The notes below the pieces were generated by a model. The model saw nothing but the letters and a program-made list of their open reading frames with translations. It was not told where the DNA came from and did no database searches. A DNA stretch of 55,497 nt from Alphaproteobacteria bacterium (GTDB lineage: Bacteria; Pseudomonadota; Alphaproteobacteria; Geminicoccales; Geminicoccaceae), in the NCBI GenBank assembly GCA_027045875.1, contig JALUAG010000044.1:1-55497 (forward strand). Direction: 5' to 3'. Every line of letters starts with the position of its first letter. The first letter of the stretch is position 1. Positions 1 to 8,214 of the stretch are shown in pieces. A program made the translations under genes and the position numbers.

Positions 1-2
1 AT

Positions 3-923
3 GCCGAAGATCCCGACGCCCTGCTGCGCGCGGCCGATGCGGCACTCTACTGCGCCAAGGACAGCCGTCGCGGCGGCGTCTGCCTGTTCGATCCCATGAT
101 GCGTGCGCGCGCCGAACGCCGCCGCGAGATCGAGGCGGCGCTCCGCTGCCATCTCGCCAACCGGGCGCTGGAGGTCTGGTACCAGCCGGTGATCGCCCTC
201 GAGGACGGGACCGTGCAGGGGGTGGAGGCCCTCGTGCGCTGGCCCGAGGGGGAGAACGGCGAGCGCATCGCGCCCGACCTCTTCGTCGGCATCGCCGAGG
301 AATGCGGACTGATCGAGCCCCTGGGCGAGCTCGTGCTCCGCCGCGCCTGCGAGGACATCCGCCGTCTGATCCTCCGCCTCGGCCGCGATCTGCGCATCGC
401 CGTCAACATTTCGCCCCAGGAGCTGGCGGAAGCGGGGAGCGCCGACCGGATCGCCGCCATTCTTTCCGAGACCGGCCTCGCGCCCAGCAATCTCGAGCTG
501 GAGATCACCGAACGCGAGCTGCTGCGCCATTCGCGGGAGGTGGCCCGCACCCTCGACCGGCTGGACGCCATGGGGGTGGCGCTGGCGATCGACGACTTCG
601 GCACCGGCTATTCCTCGCTCGTCTATCTGAAGCGCTTTCCCGTGCGCCGCCTCAAGCTCGATCGCACCTTCGTGGCCGGTCTGCCCGAGGACGCCGAGGA
701 CCGGGCGATCGTCCGTGCGGTGATGAGCCTCGCCCACATGCTCCGCATCCCGGTGCTGGCCGAGGGGGTGGAGACCGACACCCAGCGCCGCTTCCTGCAC
801 GAGGCCGGCTGCCGCGAAGCCCAGGGCTATCTCTGGCATCCGCCGCTGCCGCTCGCCGATCTCGTCGCGGTCCTCGAGCGGCGACGGCCGGAGAACTGCC
901 TGCCCTTCGCCTTCAAGGCATGA
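3..923 (+). CDS. GGDEF-EAL domain protein, 3' part only (cyclic di-GMP phosphodiesterase)
   Basis: The reading frame is open from the window edge, so the 5' end is missing. The first 30 residues end like a GGDEF domain (LLRAADAALYCAKDS). An EAL domain of about 250 residues follows, with the signature GVEALVRW, the metal-site loop DDFGTGYSSL and the late EGVET motif, so the phosphodiesterase side keeps its catalytic motifs. Whether the GGDEF half is active cannot be seen because its GGDEF loop lies outside the window. The family hydrolyses cyclic di-GMP and controls motility and biofilm choices. Its stop overlaps the 3' end of the convergent modC by 11 bases. Confidence 0.9.
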   Translation, partial: AEDPDALLRAADAALYCAKDSRRGGVCLFDPMMRARAERRREIEAALRCHLANRALEVWYQPVIALEDGTVQGVEALVRWPEGENGERIAPDLFVGIAEECGLIEPLGELVLRRACEDIRRLILRLGRDLRIAVNISPQELAEAGSADRIAAILSETGLAPSNLELEITERELLRHSREVARTLDRLDAMGVALAIDDFGTGYSSLVYLKRFPVRRLKLDRTFVAGLPEDAEDRAIVRAVMSLAHMLRIPVLAEGVETDTQRRFLHEAGCREAQGYLWHPPLPLADLVAVLERRRPENCLPFAFKA

Positions 924-2016
924 GGTGGATGCCCTCGGCCAGCAGCGAGACGCGAACCTCGGCCCCGGGCGCCAGACGGTTGCGGCGCGCGGCATGGGTC
1001 GAGACCGTGAAATGGAGCGAGAGTCCGGGCGTCGCCTCGACCCGCATGGTGACGTCGGTGGTCTCGCCGAAGATGGCGAGTTCCTCGACCCGGCCTCCGA
1101 CCGGATTCTCGCGCTCGCCGCGCGACGGCCGTTCGCGCCGGTGCATGACCACGAAGCCGGGCGGGATCACCCAGTCGAGCCGCGTGCCCGGCGGCACCTC
1201 CTCGCGCAGACGCGCCTCCAGGAGATGCCCGTGCCAGCGCAGGAGCGTGTGACCCCCGGCGCGGTCGTGCCCCACCACCTCGCCCGCGAAGACGTTGCCG
1301 AGGTCGACCAGTCTCGCCACCAGCGCCGACGCCGGCCGGTTGAGGATCTCCGCCGGTGGCCCGATCTGCAGGGTGCGACCGCGATGGAGGACGCAGATGC
1401 GGTCGGCGAGGCGCGCCGCCTCCTCGAGATCGTGGGTGACCAGGATGGTGGGTACCGGCAGGCGCTGACGCAGCAGCACGAGCTGGCGCTGCAGGCGGCG
1501 GCGGGTGACCTGGTCGACCGCCGAGAAGGGCTCGTCCAGGAGCAGCACCCGGGGTTCGCGGGCGAGCGCCCGGGCGAGGGCCACCCGCTGCTTCTGGCCG
1601 CCCGAAAGCGCGTGCGGGCGCCGGGTCTCGAGCCCTTCGAGATGGACCTCGCGCAGCAGCTCCCGGGCGCGGTCGGGGCGGCGCGTGCGCGGCAGGTGGC
1701 CGAGCGCCGCCTCGACATTGGCCTGAGCCGAGAGATGGGGGAACAGGGCGTAGTCCTGGAACACGAGCCCGGCACGCCGCCGCTGCGGCGGCAGATGGAC
1801 CCCGCGCTCGCTGTCGGTCCAGGTCTCGCCCTCGCAGCGGACCTCGGCCCGGCGCGGCCGGTAGAGGCCGGCGACGGCGCGCAGAATGGTGGTCTTGCCG
1901 CTGCCCGAGGGGCCGACCAGGGCCAGGAGCTCGCCCCGGCGGCAGGTGAAGGCGGCGGCCAGCGGGATGGGGCCCTCCTGGGCCAGTTCGACCTCGAGCG
2001 CGGGCGTCTCAGCCAT
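913..2016 (-). CDS. modC: Molybdate ABC transporter ATP-binding protein ModC
   Basis: 367 residues, normal for ModC. Walker A GPSGSGKT is at residues 35-42, the ABC signature LSGGQ at 137-141 and Walker B LLLDEP at 158-163, followed by the H-loop segment LVTHD. The last 120 or so residues look like the C-terminal molybdate-binding (TOBE/MOP) domain of ModC. It energises molybdate import at the inner membrane. Its start overlaps the end of modB by 8 bases and it is last in modA-modB-modC, which fits translational coupling. Assignment to molybdate rather than sulfate rests on the ModA and ModB neighbours. Confidence 0.92.
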   Translation of the reverse strand: MAETPALEVELAQEGPIPLAAAFTCRRGELLALVGPSGSGKTTILRAVAGLYRPRRAEVRCEGETWTDSERGVHLPPQRRRAGLVFQDYALFPHLSAQANVEAALGHLPRTRRPDRARELLREVHLEGLETRRPHALSGGQKQRVALARALAREPRVLLLDEPFSAVDQVTRRRLQRQLVLLRQRLPVPTILVTHDLEEAARLADRICVLHRGRTLQIGPPAEILNRPASALVARLVDLGNVFAGEVVGHDRAGGHTLLRWHGHLLEARLREEVPPGTRLDWVIPPGFVVMHRRERPSRGERENPVGGRVEELAIFGETTDVTMRVEATPGLSLHFTVSTHAARRNRLAPGAEVRVSLLAEGIHLMP

Positions 2017-2674
2017 CGCGTCGCCGGCCCGGTTCGAACAGATAGACGAGGACGATGGTGAGGAAGGAGATGGCGAGCAGGCTCGCCGACATGATCCCCG
2101 CCGAGGCCTCGTCGAGGGCCTGCACCCGATCGTAGATCGCGATGGCGACGGTGCGGGTCTCGCCGGGAATGGCGCCCCCCACCATCAGCACCACGCCGAA
2201 CTCGCCGAGCGTGTGGGCGAAGACAAGCGCAAAGGCGGACAGCACGCCGGGCCAGGCGAGCGGCAGCTCGATCCGGAGGAAGGTGGCGAGCGGGGAGAGG
2301 CCGCTCACCGCGGCCGCTTCCCCGAGGTTGCGCGGGATGGCGGCGAAGGCCCGCTCCAGGGGCTGAACCGCGAACGGCAGATTGAAGACGAGGGAGGCGA
2401 CCACGAGGCCTTCGAAGCTGAAGACGAGGCTCCCTCCGGTGAGCCGGGCGTAGAGCTCGCCGAAGGGCGAGGCGCGGCCCATGACCACCAGGAGATAGTA
2501 TCCGAGGACGGTGGGCGGCAGCACGAGCGGCAACGCCACCAGGGCACCGATCAGCCGGCGGGGACCGGGGCGGAGCGAGCGCATGGCTCGCGCCAGCAGG
2601 GTTCCGAGGGGCAGGAGCAGCGCGCAGGTCCAGAGCGCGAGCTCCAGGGAGAGGCGGAGCGCCTCCCAGTCCAT
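2009..2674 (-). CDS. modB: Molybdate ABC transporter permease ModB
   Basis: 221 residues with about five hydrophobic spans, the size of ModB. The cytoplasmic coupling loop of ABC importers (EAAAVSGLSPLATFLRIELP) is present near the middle. It forms the membrane channel through which molybdate passes from ModA, driven by ModC. It begins 6 bases after the modA stop and overlaps modC, so the three are one transcript. Confidence 0.92.
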   Translation of the reverse strand: MDWEALRLSLELALWTCALLLPLGTLLARAMRSLRPGPRRLIGALVALPLVLPPTVLGYYLLVVMGRASPFGELYARLTGGSLVFSFEGLVVASLVFNLPFAVQPLERAFAAIPRNLGEAAAVSGLSPLATFLRIELPLAWPGVLSAFALVFAHTLGEFGVVLMVGGAIPGETRTVAIAIYDRVQALDEASAGIMSASLLAISFLTIVLVYLFEPGRRRDG

Positions 2675-2680
2675 GATCGC

Positions 2681-3469
2681 TCAGCCGCTCCCGCCCGGCA
2701 GCTCGAACCCGTAGCGCCGCAGGACGGCACCCGCCTCGGGGCCCTGCAGAAAGGCGAAGAAACGGCGGGCGAGCGCATCCTCGGGGCGCAGCAGCACCAT
2801 CCGCTGTCGCAGCGGCGCGTGCCATTCGGCCGGGATCAGGGCGTAGCGTCCCCGCTCGCCCATGCCGGGGCCCTCGGCCAGCGCATGGGCGAAGATGCCG
2901 CCCTGGGTCGAGCCCGAGACCGCGAACTGGGCCGCCTGGGCCACGCTCTCGCCGAGCACCAGCCGCGGCCGCAGAGGCTGCCAGAGGCTGCGATACCGCA
3001 ACGCCTCCTCGGCGCGACGCCCGTAGGGGGCGTGCTCCGGGTTGGCGATGGCGAAACGCGTGATCCGGCCGGCCCCGAGTGCCCGTTCGAGACCGTCGAG
3101 GGCGGGATCCACCTCGAGCGGCGAACCCGTCGGCGCGAAGAGGACGATCCGGCCGATCGCGTAGAGCGCGCCGGCATCGGGCGCGTGGCCGCGCTCGGCG
3201 AGGCGCAGCACGTAGTCCTCGTCGGCGGAGAGGTAGAGGGCATAGGGCGCGCCCTGGAGGATCTGGCGGTAGAAGTTGCCCGAGGATCCGAACACCAGAC
3301 GCAGCGGCGATCCGCCGCCGGCGGCGAACGCGTCGGCGATCTCCGGCAACGCGAAGCGGAGGTCCGATGCCGCCGCCACCACGGGAGCGGCGGCCGCCGT
3401 CGCGGGGGCAGCCAGCAGGGCGCCCGAGGCCGCCATCAGCAGACGGCGCCGGGTCAGGGCCTCTGGCAT
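2681..3469 (-). CDS. modA: Molybdate-binding periplasmic protein ModA
   Basis: 262 residues. The N-terminus has a twin-arginine-like run (TRRRLLMAASG) before a hydrophobic stretch and an ATAAAA cleavage region, so export is likely. The mature part begins with the ModA-type pattern PVVAAASDLRFALPEI and contains the family segment LVFGSSGNFYRQI, including the serine-rich oxyanion site. It captures molybdate or tungstate for ModBC and is the first gene of the operon. No ModE-type operator was recognised in the 87 bases upstream. Confidence 0.92.
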   Translation of the reverse strand: MPEALTRRRLLMAASGALLAAPATAAAAPVVAAASDLRFALPEIADAFAAGGGSPLRLVFGSSGNFYRQILQGAPYALYLSADEDYVLRLAERGHAPDAGALYAIGRIVLFAPTGSPLEVDPALDGLERALGAGRITRFAIANPEHAPYGRRAEEALRYRSLWQPLRPRLVLGESVAQAAQFAVSGSTQGGIFAHALAEGPGMGERGRYALIPAEWHAPLRQRMVLLRPEDALARRFFAFLQGPEAGAVLRRYGFELPGGSG

Positions 3470-3510
3470 CGGTTCCTCCGGCTTCGTGACACGCTCTCTC
3501 TTAGCGCAGC

Positions 3511-3531
3511 CGCCCCTTCGGGCAAGGGGCG
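3511..3531 (-). terminator. Hairpin between merR and modA
   Basis: An 8-bp inverted repeat (CGCCCCTT / AAGGGGCG, loop of 5) lies in the 87-base gap after merR and before modA, both on the minus strand. No T-run follows, so it is at best a weak intrinsic terminator separating mer from mod. Confidence 0.4.
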
Positions 3532-3556
3532 CGGGCGCGTCCCGAAACCCGGCAGC

Positions 3557-3967
3557 TCACGAGGAAGCGCGCGCCGCCGGTGGTTCGAACAGGGCCTCGA
3601 GCACCGCGCAATCGGGGGTCTCGCCGCCGCTGCAGCGGCCGATCAGCTCTTCGAGTGTGGCCTGCATGCGCGCGAGATCGCGGATCTTGCGCTGCACCGC
3701 CCGCAGATGGGCAGCGGTCCGCTCGCGGATTTCGGCGCAGGTGCAGTCGCCGCGATCGACGAGCTCGAGCAGTGCCCGGATCTCCTCGAGGGAGAAGCCG
3801 AGGGCGCGGCAGCGGACGATGAAGCGCAGCCGCCGCAGATGGGCGGGACCGTAGACCCGGTGTCCCGCCTCGTTCCGTGGTGGCGGCGGGAGCAGCCCGT
3901 GACGCTCGTAGAAGCGCACGGTCTCGGGGTGGCATTCGGCTCGTCCGGCGATCTCGCTCCTGCGCAT
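3557..3967 (-). CDS. merR: Mercury-responsive transcriptional regulator MerR
   Basis: 136 residues. The winged-helix head has the MerR pattern ETVRFYERHGLL. The three cysteines that bind Hg(II) in MerR have counterparts: C75 or C77 in the segment DRGDCTC, C112, and C120. Loss of one would have suggested another metal, so this is MerR proper. It is divergent from merT; a GGAGGGG ribosome site lies 7-8 bases before its ATG. The family represses and then activates the mer promoter by untwisting an over-long spacer, and that promoter is visible at 4004-4034. Confidence 0.93.
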   Translation of the reverse strand: MRRSEIAGRAECHPETVRFYERHGLLPPPPRNEAGHRVYGPAHLRRLRFIVRCRALGFSLEEIRALLELVDRGDCTCAEIRERTAAHLRAVQRKIRDLARMQATLEELIGRCSGGETPDCAVLEALFEPPAARASS

Positions 3968-4003
3968 GCGCGGTCCCCTCCCGGGCCGTCCGGAAATCCG
4001 GGC

Positions 4004-4034
4004 TTGACCCTGTATTGGCTACAGGATGCATCTT
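4004..4034 (+). promoter_or_regulatory. mer promoter-operator bound by MerR
   Basis: A -35 box TTGACC (4004-4009) overlaps a palindrome CCTGTA-TTGGC-TACAGG (4009-4025). A 19-base spacer from the -35 places a weak -10 at about 4029-4034 (CATCTT). A dyad inside a 19-base spacer is the diagnostic architecture of MerR-family promoters. It sits between merR and merT, so merR is probably autoregulated. Confidence 0.85.
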
Positions 4035-4073
4035 CGCATCAGGGGCGCGCCGGAACAAGGGGACGGCTGCGGA

Positions 4074-4475
4074 ATGGGCGAGCAGGTGAGCAGCCGGGCC
4101 GGGGTCGGGCTCCGGCGGCCGGCCGAGGGGATCAGGGAGCGGTTTGCGGCCGGCGGTGCACTGTTCGGCGCCGTCATGAGCTCCGCATGCTGCATCCTGC
4201 CGCCGGGTCTGTTCATGCTCGGTATCGGGGGCACCTGGATCGGCACGCTCACCAGCCTCGCCCCCTACGAGCCCTTCTTCCTGATCCCCACCCTGGGCGT
4301 GCTGGCCTACGGCTACTGGCGGGTCTACGGGGCGCCGGCCCGCGCCTGCGCCGCCGGCACCTGCGCGCGGCCCCTTCCGCGTCGGCTGGTGGAGGGATCC
4401 CTCTGGCTGTCCACCGTGCTGGTGGCCGCCGCGGCCGCCTTTCCGTGGCTGGCCCCGGTCCTTCTCGGGCTGTGA
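4074..4475 (+). CDS. merT: Mercuric ion transport membrane protein MerT
   Basis: 133 residues with three membrane spans. The paired cysteines of the first helix are C39-C40 (SSACCILPPG) and the second cysteine pair lies in the loop at C92 and C97, as in MerT. Mercury taken from MerP is passed to the cytoplasmic MerA. The ATG at 4074 is preferred over the upstream in-frame ATG at 4026: AAGGGGA lies 10 bases before it, while the earlier ATG sits immediately after the operator and inside the promoter. Confidence 0.92.
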   Translation: MGEQVSSRAGVGLRRPAEGIRERFAAGGALFGAVMSSACCILPPGLFMLGIGGTWIGTLTSLAPYEPFFLIPTLGVLAYGYWRVYGAPARACAAGTCARPLPRRLVEGSLWLSTVLVAAAAAFPWLAPVLLGL

Positions 4476-4506
4476 GAAGGCGGACGCTCATCGAAAGGAG
4501 AGGGCG

Positions 4507-4800
4507 ATGAAGCGGATACCGCTCGCCGGCGGTCTGGCACTCGTGGCGACCGCCGTCACGCCGCTTCGCGCCGACGAGCGCACGGCGCGCATCGAAGTGG
4601 GCAACATCTACGGCGCCTCCTGCCCCTACATCGTGCGCAGCGGGCTCGAACGGGTTCCGGGCGTGGCGGTGGACAAGATGGCCTATGTCGGTGACACGAC
4701 CATCGAGGTGGTGGTCCGCTACGAGGACGAGACGGTGAGCGTGGAGGATCTGGTCGCTGCCACCGACGGTGTGGGCTTCCCGGCGCGGCCGGTCCGATGA
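4507..4800 (+). CDS. merP: Periplasmic mercury-binding protein MerP, single-cysteine variant
   Basis: 97 residues: signal peptide to about A22, then one ferredoxin-like heavy-metal domain. MerP normally has M-x-C-x-x-C-P; here the segment is IYGASCPYIV, so the second cysteine (C39) is kept and the first is glycine 36. A single T-to-G change of TGC to GGC would explain this. With one thiol it should bind Hg(II) more weakly or need a partner ligand. Its position between merT and merA, with a 4-base overlap into merA, makes the identity firm. Confidence 0.88.
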   Translation: MKRIPLAGGLALVATAVTPLRADERTARIEVGNIYGASCPYIVRSGLERVPGVAVDKMAYVGDTTIEVVVRYEDETVSVEDLVAATDGVGFPARPVR

Positions 4801-6200
4801 ACCGGTACGAAGCCGATCTTCTCGTCGTCGGGGCGGGATCGGCCGGCTTTTCGGCCGCCATCACCGCGGCCGAGCAGGGCGCTTCGGTGGTGCTCGCGGG
4901 CTGGGGCACCATCGGCGGCACCTGCGTCAACGTCGGCTGCGTGCCCTCGAAGACGCTCATCCGGGCGGCCGAGGCGGTCCACGCGGGGGTCGCCGCACAC
5001 CGTTTCGACGGCATCCGCGGCCGTCTCGAGCTCACCGACTGGCCGGCGCTGCGCCGACAGAAGAACGCGCTCGTCACCTCCCTGCGCAAGGCCAAGTACG
5101 AGGACCTGCTGCGCCGGTTTCCCGGTATCACCTACCTCGAAGGGAGGGCGCGCCTCATACCCGGCGGTGCGGTGGTCGGCGAGGCGCAGGTGCGAGCGGA
5201 ACGCGTGATCCTGGCCACCGGCAGCCGTCCGGCGGTGCCCGAGCTGCCGGGGCTCGAGACGGTGCCGTGGATGGACGGCACGGCGGCCCTCGATCAGGAG
5301 ACGCTGCCCGGCTCGATGATCGTCGTCGGCGCCGGCTACATCGGTGTCGAGTTGGCGCAGATGTTCGCGCGCTTCGGGGTGCAGGTGACACTCGTCTGTC
5401 GCCGGCGCCTGCTGCCCGAGGCGGAGCCGGAGATCTCGCGGGCCCTGACGGGCTATTTCGAGGAGGAGGGCATCCATGTCCTCGCGGGCCTGCGCTACCG
5501 CCGGGTCGAAGCACGCGGGGGCGGTGTCGGGCTCACGGTGGAGCGGAACGGCGAGGAGCTCGCGCTCACCGCCGAGCGCCTGCTGCTCGCCACCGGCCGG
5601 CGTCCCGACAGCGAGGGGCTCGGCCTCGAGGCTCTGGGCGTGGCGCGGGACGGAAAGGGCGCCGTCCTCGTCGATACGCACATGCGGACGAGCCGCGCGG
5701 GGATCTACGCCGCCGGCGACGTCACCGGCCGGCACATGTTCGTCTACATGGCCGCGCACGGCGGCCGCATCGCCGCGCTCAACGCCCTCGAAGGGGATCT
5801 CCACAGCTACGACGACACCGCCGTTCCCTCGGTGGTGTTCTCGGATCCGCAGGTGGCCAGTGTCGGGCTCACCGAAGCCGCGGCGGTGGCCGCCGGGCTG
5901 GCGGTGCGGATTTCGGTTCTGCCCCTCGATCAGCTGCCGCGGGCGCTCGCCGCCCGGGATACCCGGGGCCTCGTCAAGCTCGTCGCGGAAAGGGAAAGCG
6001 GGCGCCTGCTCGGCGTCCACATCCTGGCGCCGGAGGGCGCCGACAGCATCGAGACCGGGGTGCTGGCCCTGCGGCAGGGGCTCACGGTCCGCGAGCTCGG
6101 CGCCATGATCTTTCCCTATCTGACCACGGTGGAAGCCCTCAAGCTCGCCGCCCAGGCCTTCGACAGGGACCTTTCCGGGCTCTCCTGCTGCGCCGGCTGA
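4797..6200 (+). CDS. merA: Mercuric reductase MerA
   Basis: 467 residues. N-terminal FAD-binding GAGSAG motif, redox disulfide GTCVNVGCVPSK (C43, C48), a second dinucleotide fold with GAGYIGVELAQM, and the diagnostic C-terminal vicinal cysteines C464-C465 (LSCCAG) that hand Hg(II) to the active site. It reduces Hg(II) to volatile Hg(0) with NADPH in the cytoplasm. The extra N-terminal heavy-metal domain found in many MerA proteins is absent, so this is the short, core-only form. It overlaps the merP stop by 4 bases (ATGA). Confidence 0.95.
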   Translation: MNRYEADLLVVGAGSAGFSAAITAAEQGASVVLAGWGTIGGTCVNVGCVPSKTLIRAAEAVHAGVAAHRFDGIRGRLELTDWPALRRQKNALVTSLRKAKYEDLLRRFPGITYLEGRARLIPGGAVVGEAQVRAERVILATGSRPAVPELPGLETVPWMDGTAALDQETLPGSMIVVGAGYIGVELAQMFARFGVQVTLVCRRRLLPEAEPEISRALTGYFEEEGIHVLAGLRYRRVEARGGGVGLTVERNGEELALTAERLLLATGRRPDSEGLGLEALGVARDGKGAVLVDTHMRTSRAGIYAAGDVTGRHMFVYMAAHGGRIAALNALEGDLHSYDDTAVPSVVFSDPQVASVGLTEAAAVAAGLAVRISVLPLDQLPRALAARDTRGLVKLVAERESGRLLGVHILAPEGADSIETGVLALRQGLTVRELGAMIFPYLTTVEALKLAAQAFDRDLSGLSCCAG

Positions 6201-6212
6201 GAAGGATCGGGG

Positions 6213-6356
6213 ATGACGGACGACAGGAGGTCGACGGCGGCGCTGCTGACCGCCGAGCTCGCCTGCTGCGGCCTGCTGCTCCCTTCCGGTTCCGAACGGC
6301 GACCTCGCCTCCCCGGGGAGGCCGGCATCGAGGTCTCCGCCATGAGAGCTCCTTGA
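6213..6356 (+). CDS. Small unknown ORF after merA (47 aa)
   Basis: A 47-codon frame begins 12 bases after merA, with AAGGA 6 bases before its ATG. It has a vicinal cysteine pair (ELACCGLLL) but no recognisable domain and no clear membrane span. The ribosome site and position suggest translation with merA; the composition of its second half (many R and P) suggests it may be a chance or decayed frame. It does not match MerF, MerE or MerD by eye. Confidence 0.35.
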   Translation: MTDDRRSTAALLTAELACCGLLLPSGSERRPRLPGEAGIEVSAMRAP

Positions 6357-6451
6357 CGCACCGATCCCGGCCTCATAGCCAGAGCCCGGTGTCGTCACGC
6401 CCGGCCGCCTGCGCAGGTCCGCCGCCGGCCCGGCGCGAGAGAGGGGGAGCG

Positions 6452-6766
6452 ATGATCGTCGACCACAGGACCTACACCCTGTGCCCGGGAACCATCAAAG
6501 ACTATGTGGCCCTCTACGAGAGGAAGGGGTTCCCGGTGCAGACGAGGCATCTCGGAAAGCCGCTCGGCTGGTATGTCTCCATGGACATCGGCCCGCTCAA
6601 CCAGATCGTGCATCTCTGGGCCTACGAGGATCTCGCCGACCGTGCCCGGCGTCGCGCGGCCCTGCAGGCGGATCCCGACTGGCAGGCCTTCATCGGCGAG
6701 GCCTCGAAGATGATCATGCACATGGAGAACAAGATCCTGCATCCGGCCCCGTTCATGGACCGGTGA
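6452..6766 (+). CDS. NIPSNAP family protein
   Basis: 104 residues. Opens with the NIPSNAP-type strand MIVDHRTYTLCPGTIKDYV and carries LNQIVHLWAYEDLADRARRR, the conserved tryptophan-tyrosine strand followed by a charged helix. This is a single ferredoxin-like (dimeric alpha-beta barrel) domain. Bacterial NIPSNAP proteins have no settled biochemical role. A GAGGGGGAG ribosome site precedes the ATG. It is 4 bases from the kinase gene downstream and is probably co-transcribed with it. Confidence 0.8.
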   Translation: MIVDHRTYTLCPGTIKDYVALYERKGFPVQTRHLGKPLGWYVSMDIGPLNQIVHLWAYEDLADRARRRAALQADPDWQAFIGEASKMIMHMENKILHPAPFMDR

Positions 6767-6770
6767 GCGG

Positions 6771-7793
6771 ATGATCGAGGCACAGCGGCGGGCGCTCGAG
6801 GCCTTCCTGGCCGAAGCGACCGGGGCGGAGGCGGTGGAACTGCTCGGCGCCTCGCGCCTCGGCGGCGGCGCCATCCAGGAGAACTGGGCCTTGGAGGTGC
6901 GATTCCGCGGTGGGCGGCTCGAGGGAGACCACCGCCTCGTGCTGCGCACGGACGCGCCGTCGCGGATCGCCCCCAGCCACGGCAGGGTGGAGGAATACCG
7001 CATCCTCCGCGTGGCCCACGCCCTCGGGGTCCGGGTGCCCGAGCCGATCGCGCTCTGCACCGATCCCGGACCCATCGGCCGGCCGTTCTACCTGATGCGC
7101 CAGCTCGGCGGCGAGGCCAGGGGGATCCGGATCGTGCGCGATCCGAGAGTGCGGGAGGCGGGCGATCTCCTGCTCGAGGAGCTCGCCCGGCAGCTCGCGC
7201 TCCTGCACACGGTGCGGCCCCCCCATCCCGAGCTCGCGTTCCTGCCGCTGCCCGAGGAATCGCCGGCGCGGCGCCGCATCTGCGAGTACCGCGGCTATCT
7301 CGATTCGATCGAGGCCGCCGAACCGGTGCTCGAATACGCGCTCCGGCGGCTCGAACGGAGGGTGCCCGAGAGCCGGGACATCGTGCTCGCCCACAGCGAT
7401 TTCCGCACCGGCAACTTCCTCGTCGAGGACGGGCGGCTGGTGGCGGTTCTCGACTGGGAGTTCGCGAGCTGGTCGGATCCGATCGAGGACCTCGGCTGGT
7501 TCTGCGCCCGCTGCTGGCGCTTCGGTGCGGTGGAGCGCGAGGCCGGGGGCATCGGCCCGAAGGAGACCTTCGTGGCCGCCTACGAGCGGGCGAGCGGCCG
7601 CAAGATCGATCCCGGCCGGCTCCTCTACTGGGAGACGATGGCCACCCTGCGCTGGGCGGTGATCGCCCTGCTGCAGGCGGAACGCCATCGCTCCGGCGAG
7701 GAGGCCTCCCTCGAGCTCGGCCTCACCGCCCACCTTCTCCCCGGCCTCGAGCGGGATCTGCTCGACTATCTGGAGAGGCTGGAAGGGACATGA
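6771..7793 (+). CDS. Phosphotransferase family protein (APH/choline kinase fold)
   Basis: 340 residues. The catalytic loop LAHSDFRTGNFL holds the H-x-D-x4-N pattern of aminoglycoside phosphotransferase-like kinases and is followed by VLDWEF, the magnesium-binding aspartate. The N-terminal lobe has the glycine-rich segment RLGGGAIQENW. Such proteins phosphorylate small molecules; many chromosomal ones belong to an ACAD10-like subfamily next to acyl-CoA enzymes, so antibiotic resistance is not implied. The stop overlaps the next gene by 4 bases (ATGA), so coupling with the DUF6285 gene is likely. Confidence 0.85.
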   Translation: MIEAQRRALEAFLAEATGAEAVELLGASRLGGGAIQENWALEVRFRGGRLEGDHRLVLRTDAPSRIAPSHGRVEEYRILRVAHALGVRVPEPIALCTDPGPIGRPFYLMRQLGGEARGIRIVRDPRVREAGDLLLEELARQLALLHTVRPPHPELAFLPLPEESPARRRICEYRGYLDSIEAAEPVLEYALRRLERRVPESRDIVLAHSDFRTGNFLVEDGRLVAVLDWEFASWSDPIEDLGWFCARCWRFGAVEREAGGIGPKETFVAAYERASGRKIDPGRLLYWETMATLRWAVIALLQAERHRSGEEASLELGLTAHLLPGLERDLLDYLERLEGT

Positions 7794-8149
7794 CCGGGCG
7801 GCAGGAAATGGCGGCGCTGCTGCGCACCGGCCGCGAAGAGCTGCGCGCGCGGCTGATGCCCGAACTTGCCGGCGAGGATCGCTATCTCGCGGCCATGATC
7901 GCCAACTGCATGGCCATCGCCGCCCGCATGCTGGAACGCGGGGAGGAAATGGCGGCGGCCGAACGCCGGGCCCTGGCCGCGCTCTACGGTGCCGCAGGCG
8001 AGGATCTGGCCCTCGAGACGCTGCGGCGCCGTCTCGCCCGCGACATCCGCGAGGGCGTCTTCGACGGTGGGCGGGAGGCCGCGCTGCGCGCCGCCCTCGG
8101 CGAGCGGGTGCGGGCACGCCTCGCGATCAGCGATCCCTCCCGCCTCTGA
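7790..8149 (+). CDS. DUF6285 domain protein
   Basis: 119 residues, all helical by appearance, with the segment EDRYLAAMIANCMAIAARML typical of DUF6285. The family is small, of unknown function, and is commonly found directly after a phosphotransferase gene, as here (4-base overlap). A likely role is as partner or regulator of that kinase; this is inference from gene order only. Confidence 0.75.
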   Translation: MTGRQEMAALLRTGREELRARLMPELAGEDRYLAAMIANCMAIAARMLERGEEMAAAERRALAALYGAAGEDLALETLRRRLARDIREGVFDGGREAALRAALGERVRARLAISDPSRL

Positions 8150-8214
8150 TCCCGGAGGGTGCGGCTGGCCGGCGGCCGATCCCGTCCTAGATCAGCGTCG
8201 GAGGGATTCGGCTG

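Noticed and set aside
4026-4073. Upstream ATG for merT
   Set aside because: It begins one base after the MerR dyad and within the promoter; the ATG at 4074 has a ribosome site.
1886-4510. Very long plus-strand open frame (over 850 codons) across modBC, modA and merR
   Set aside because: It is antisense to recognised genes and rich in R, G, E and H with no domain; it is a by-product of high GC codon bias.
6771-7793. Aminoglycoside resistance gene
   Set aside because: The kinase fold fits, but the DUF6285 and NIPSNAP neighbours and subfamily look point to a housekeeping metabolite kinase.
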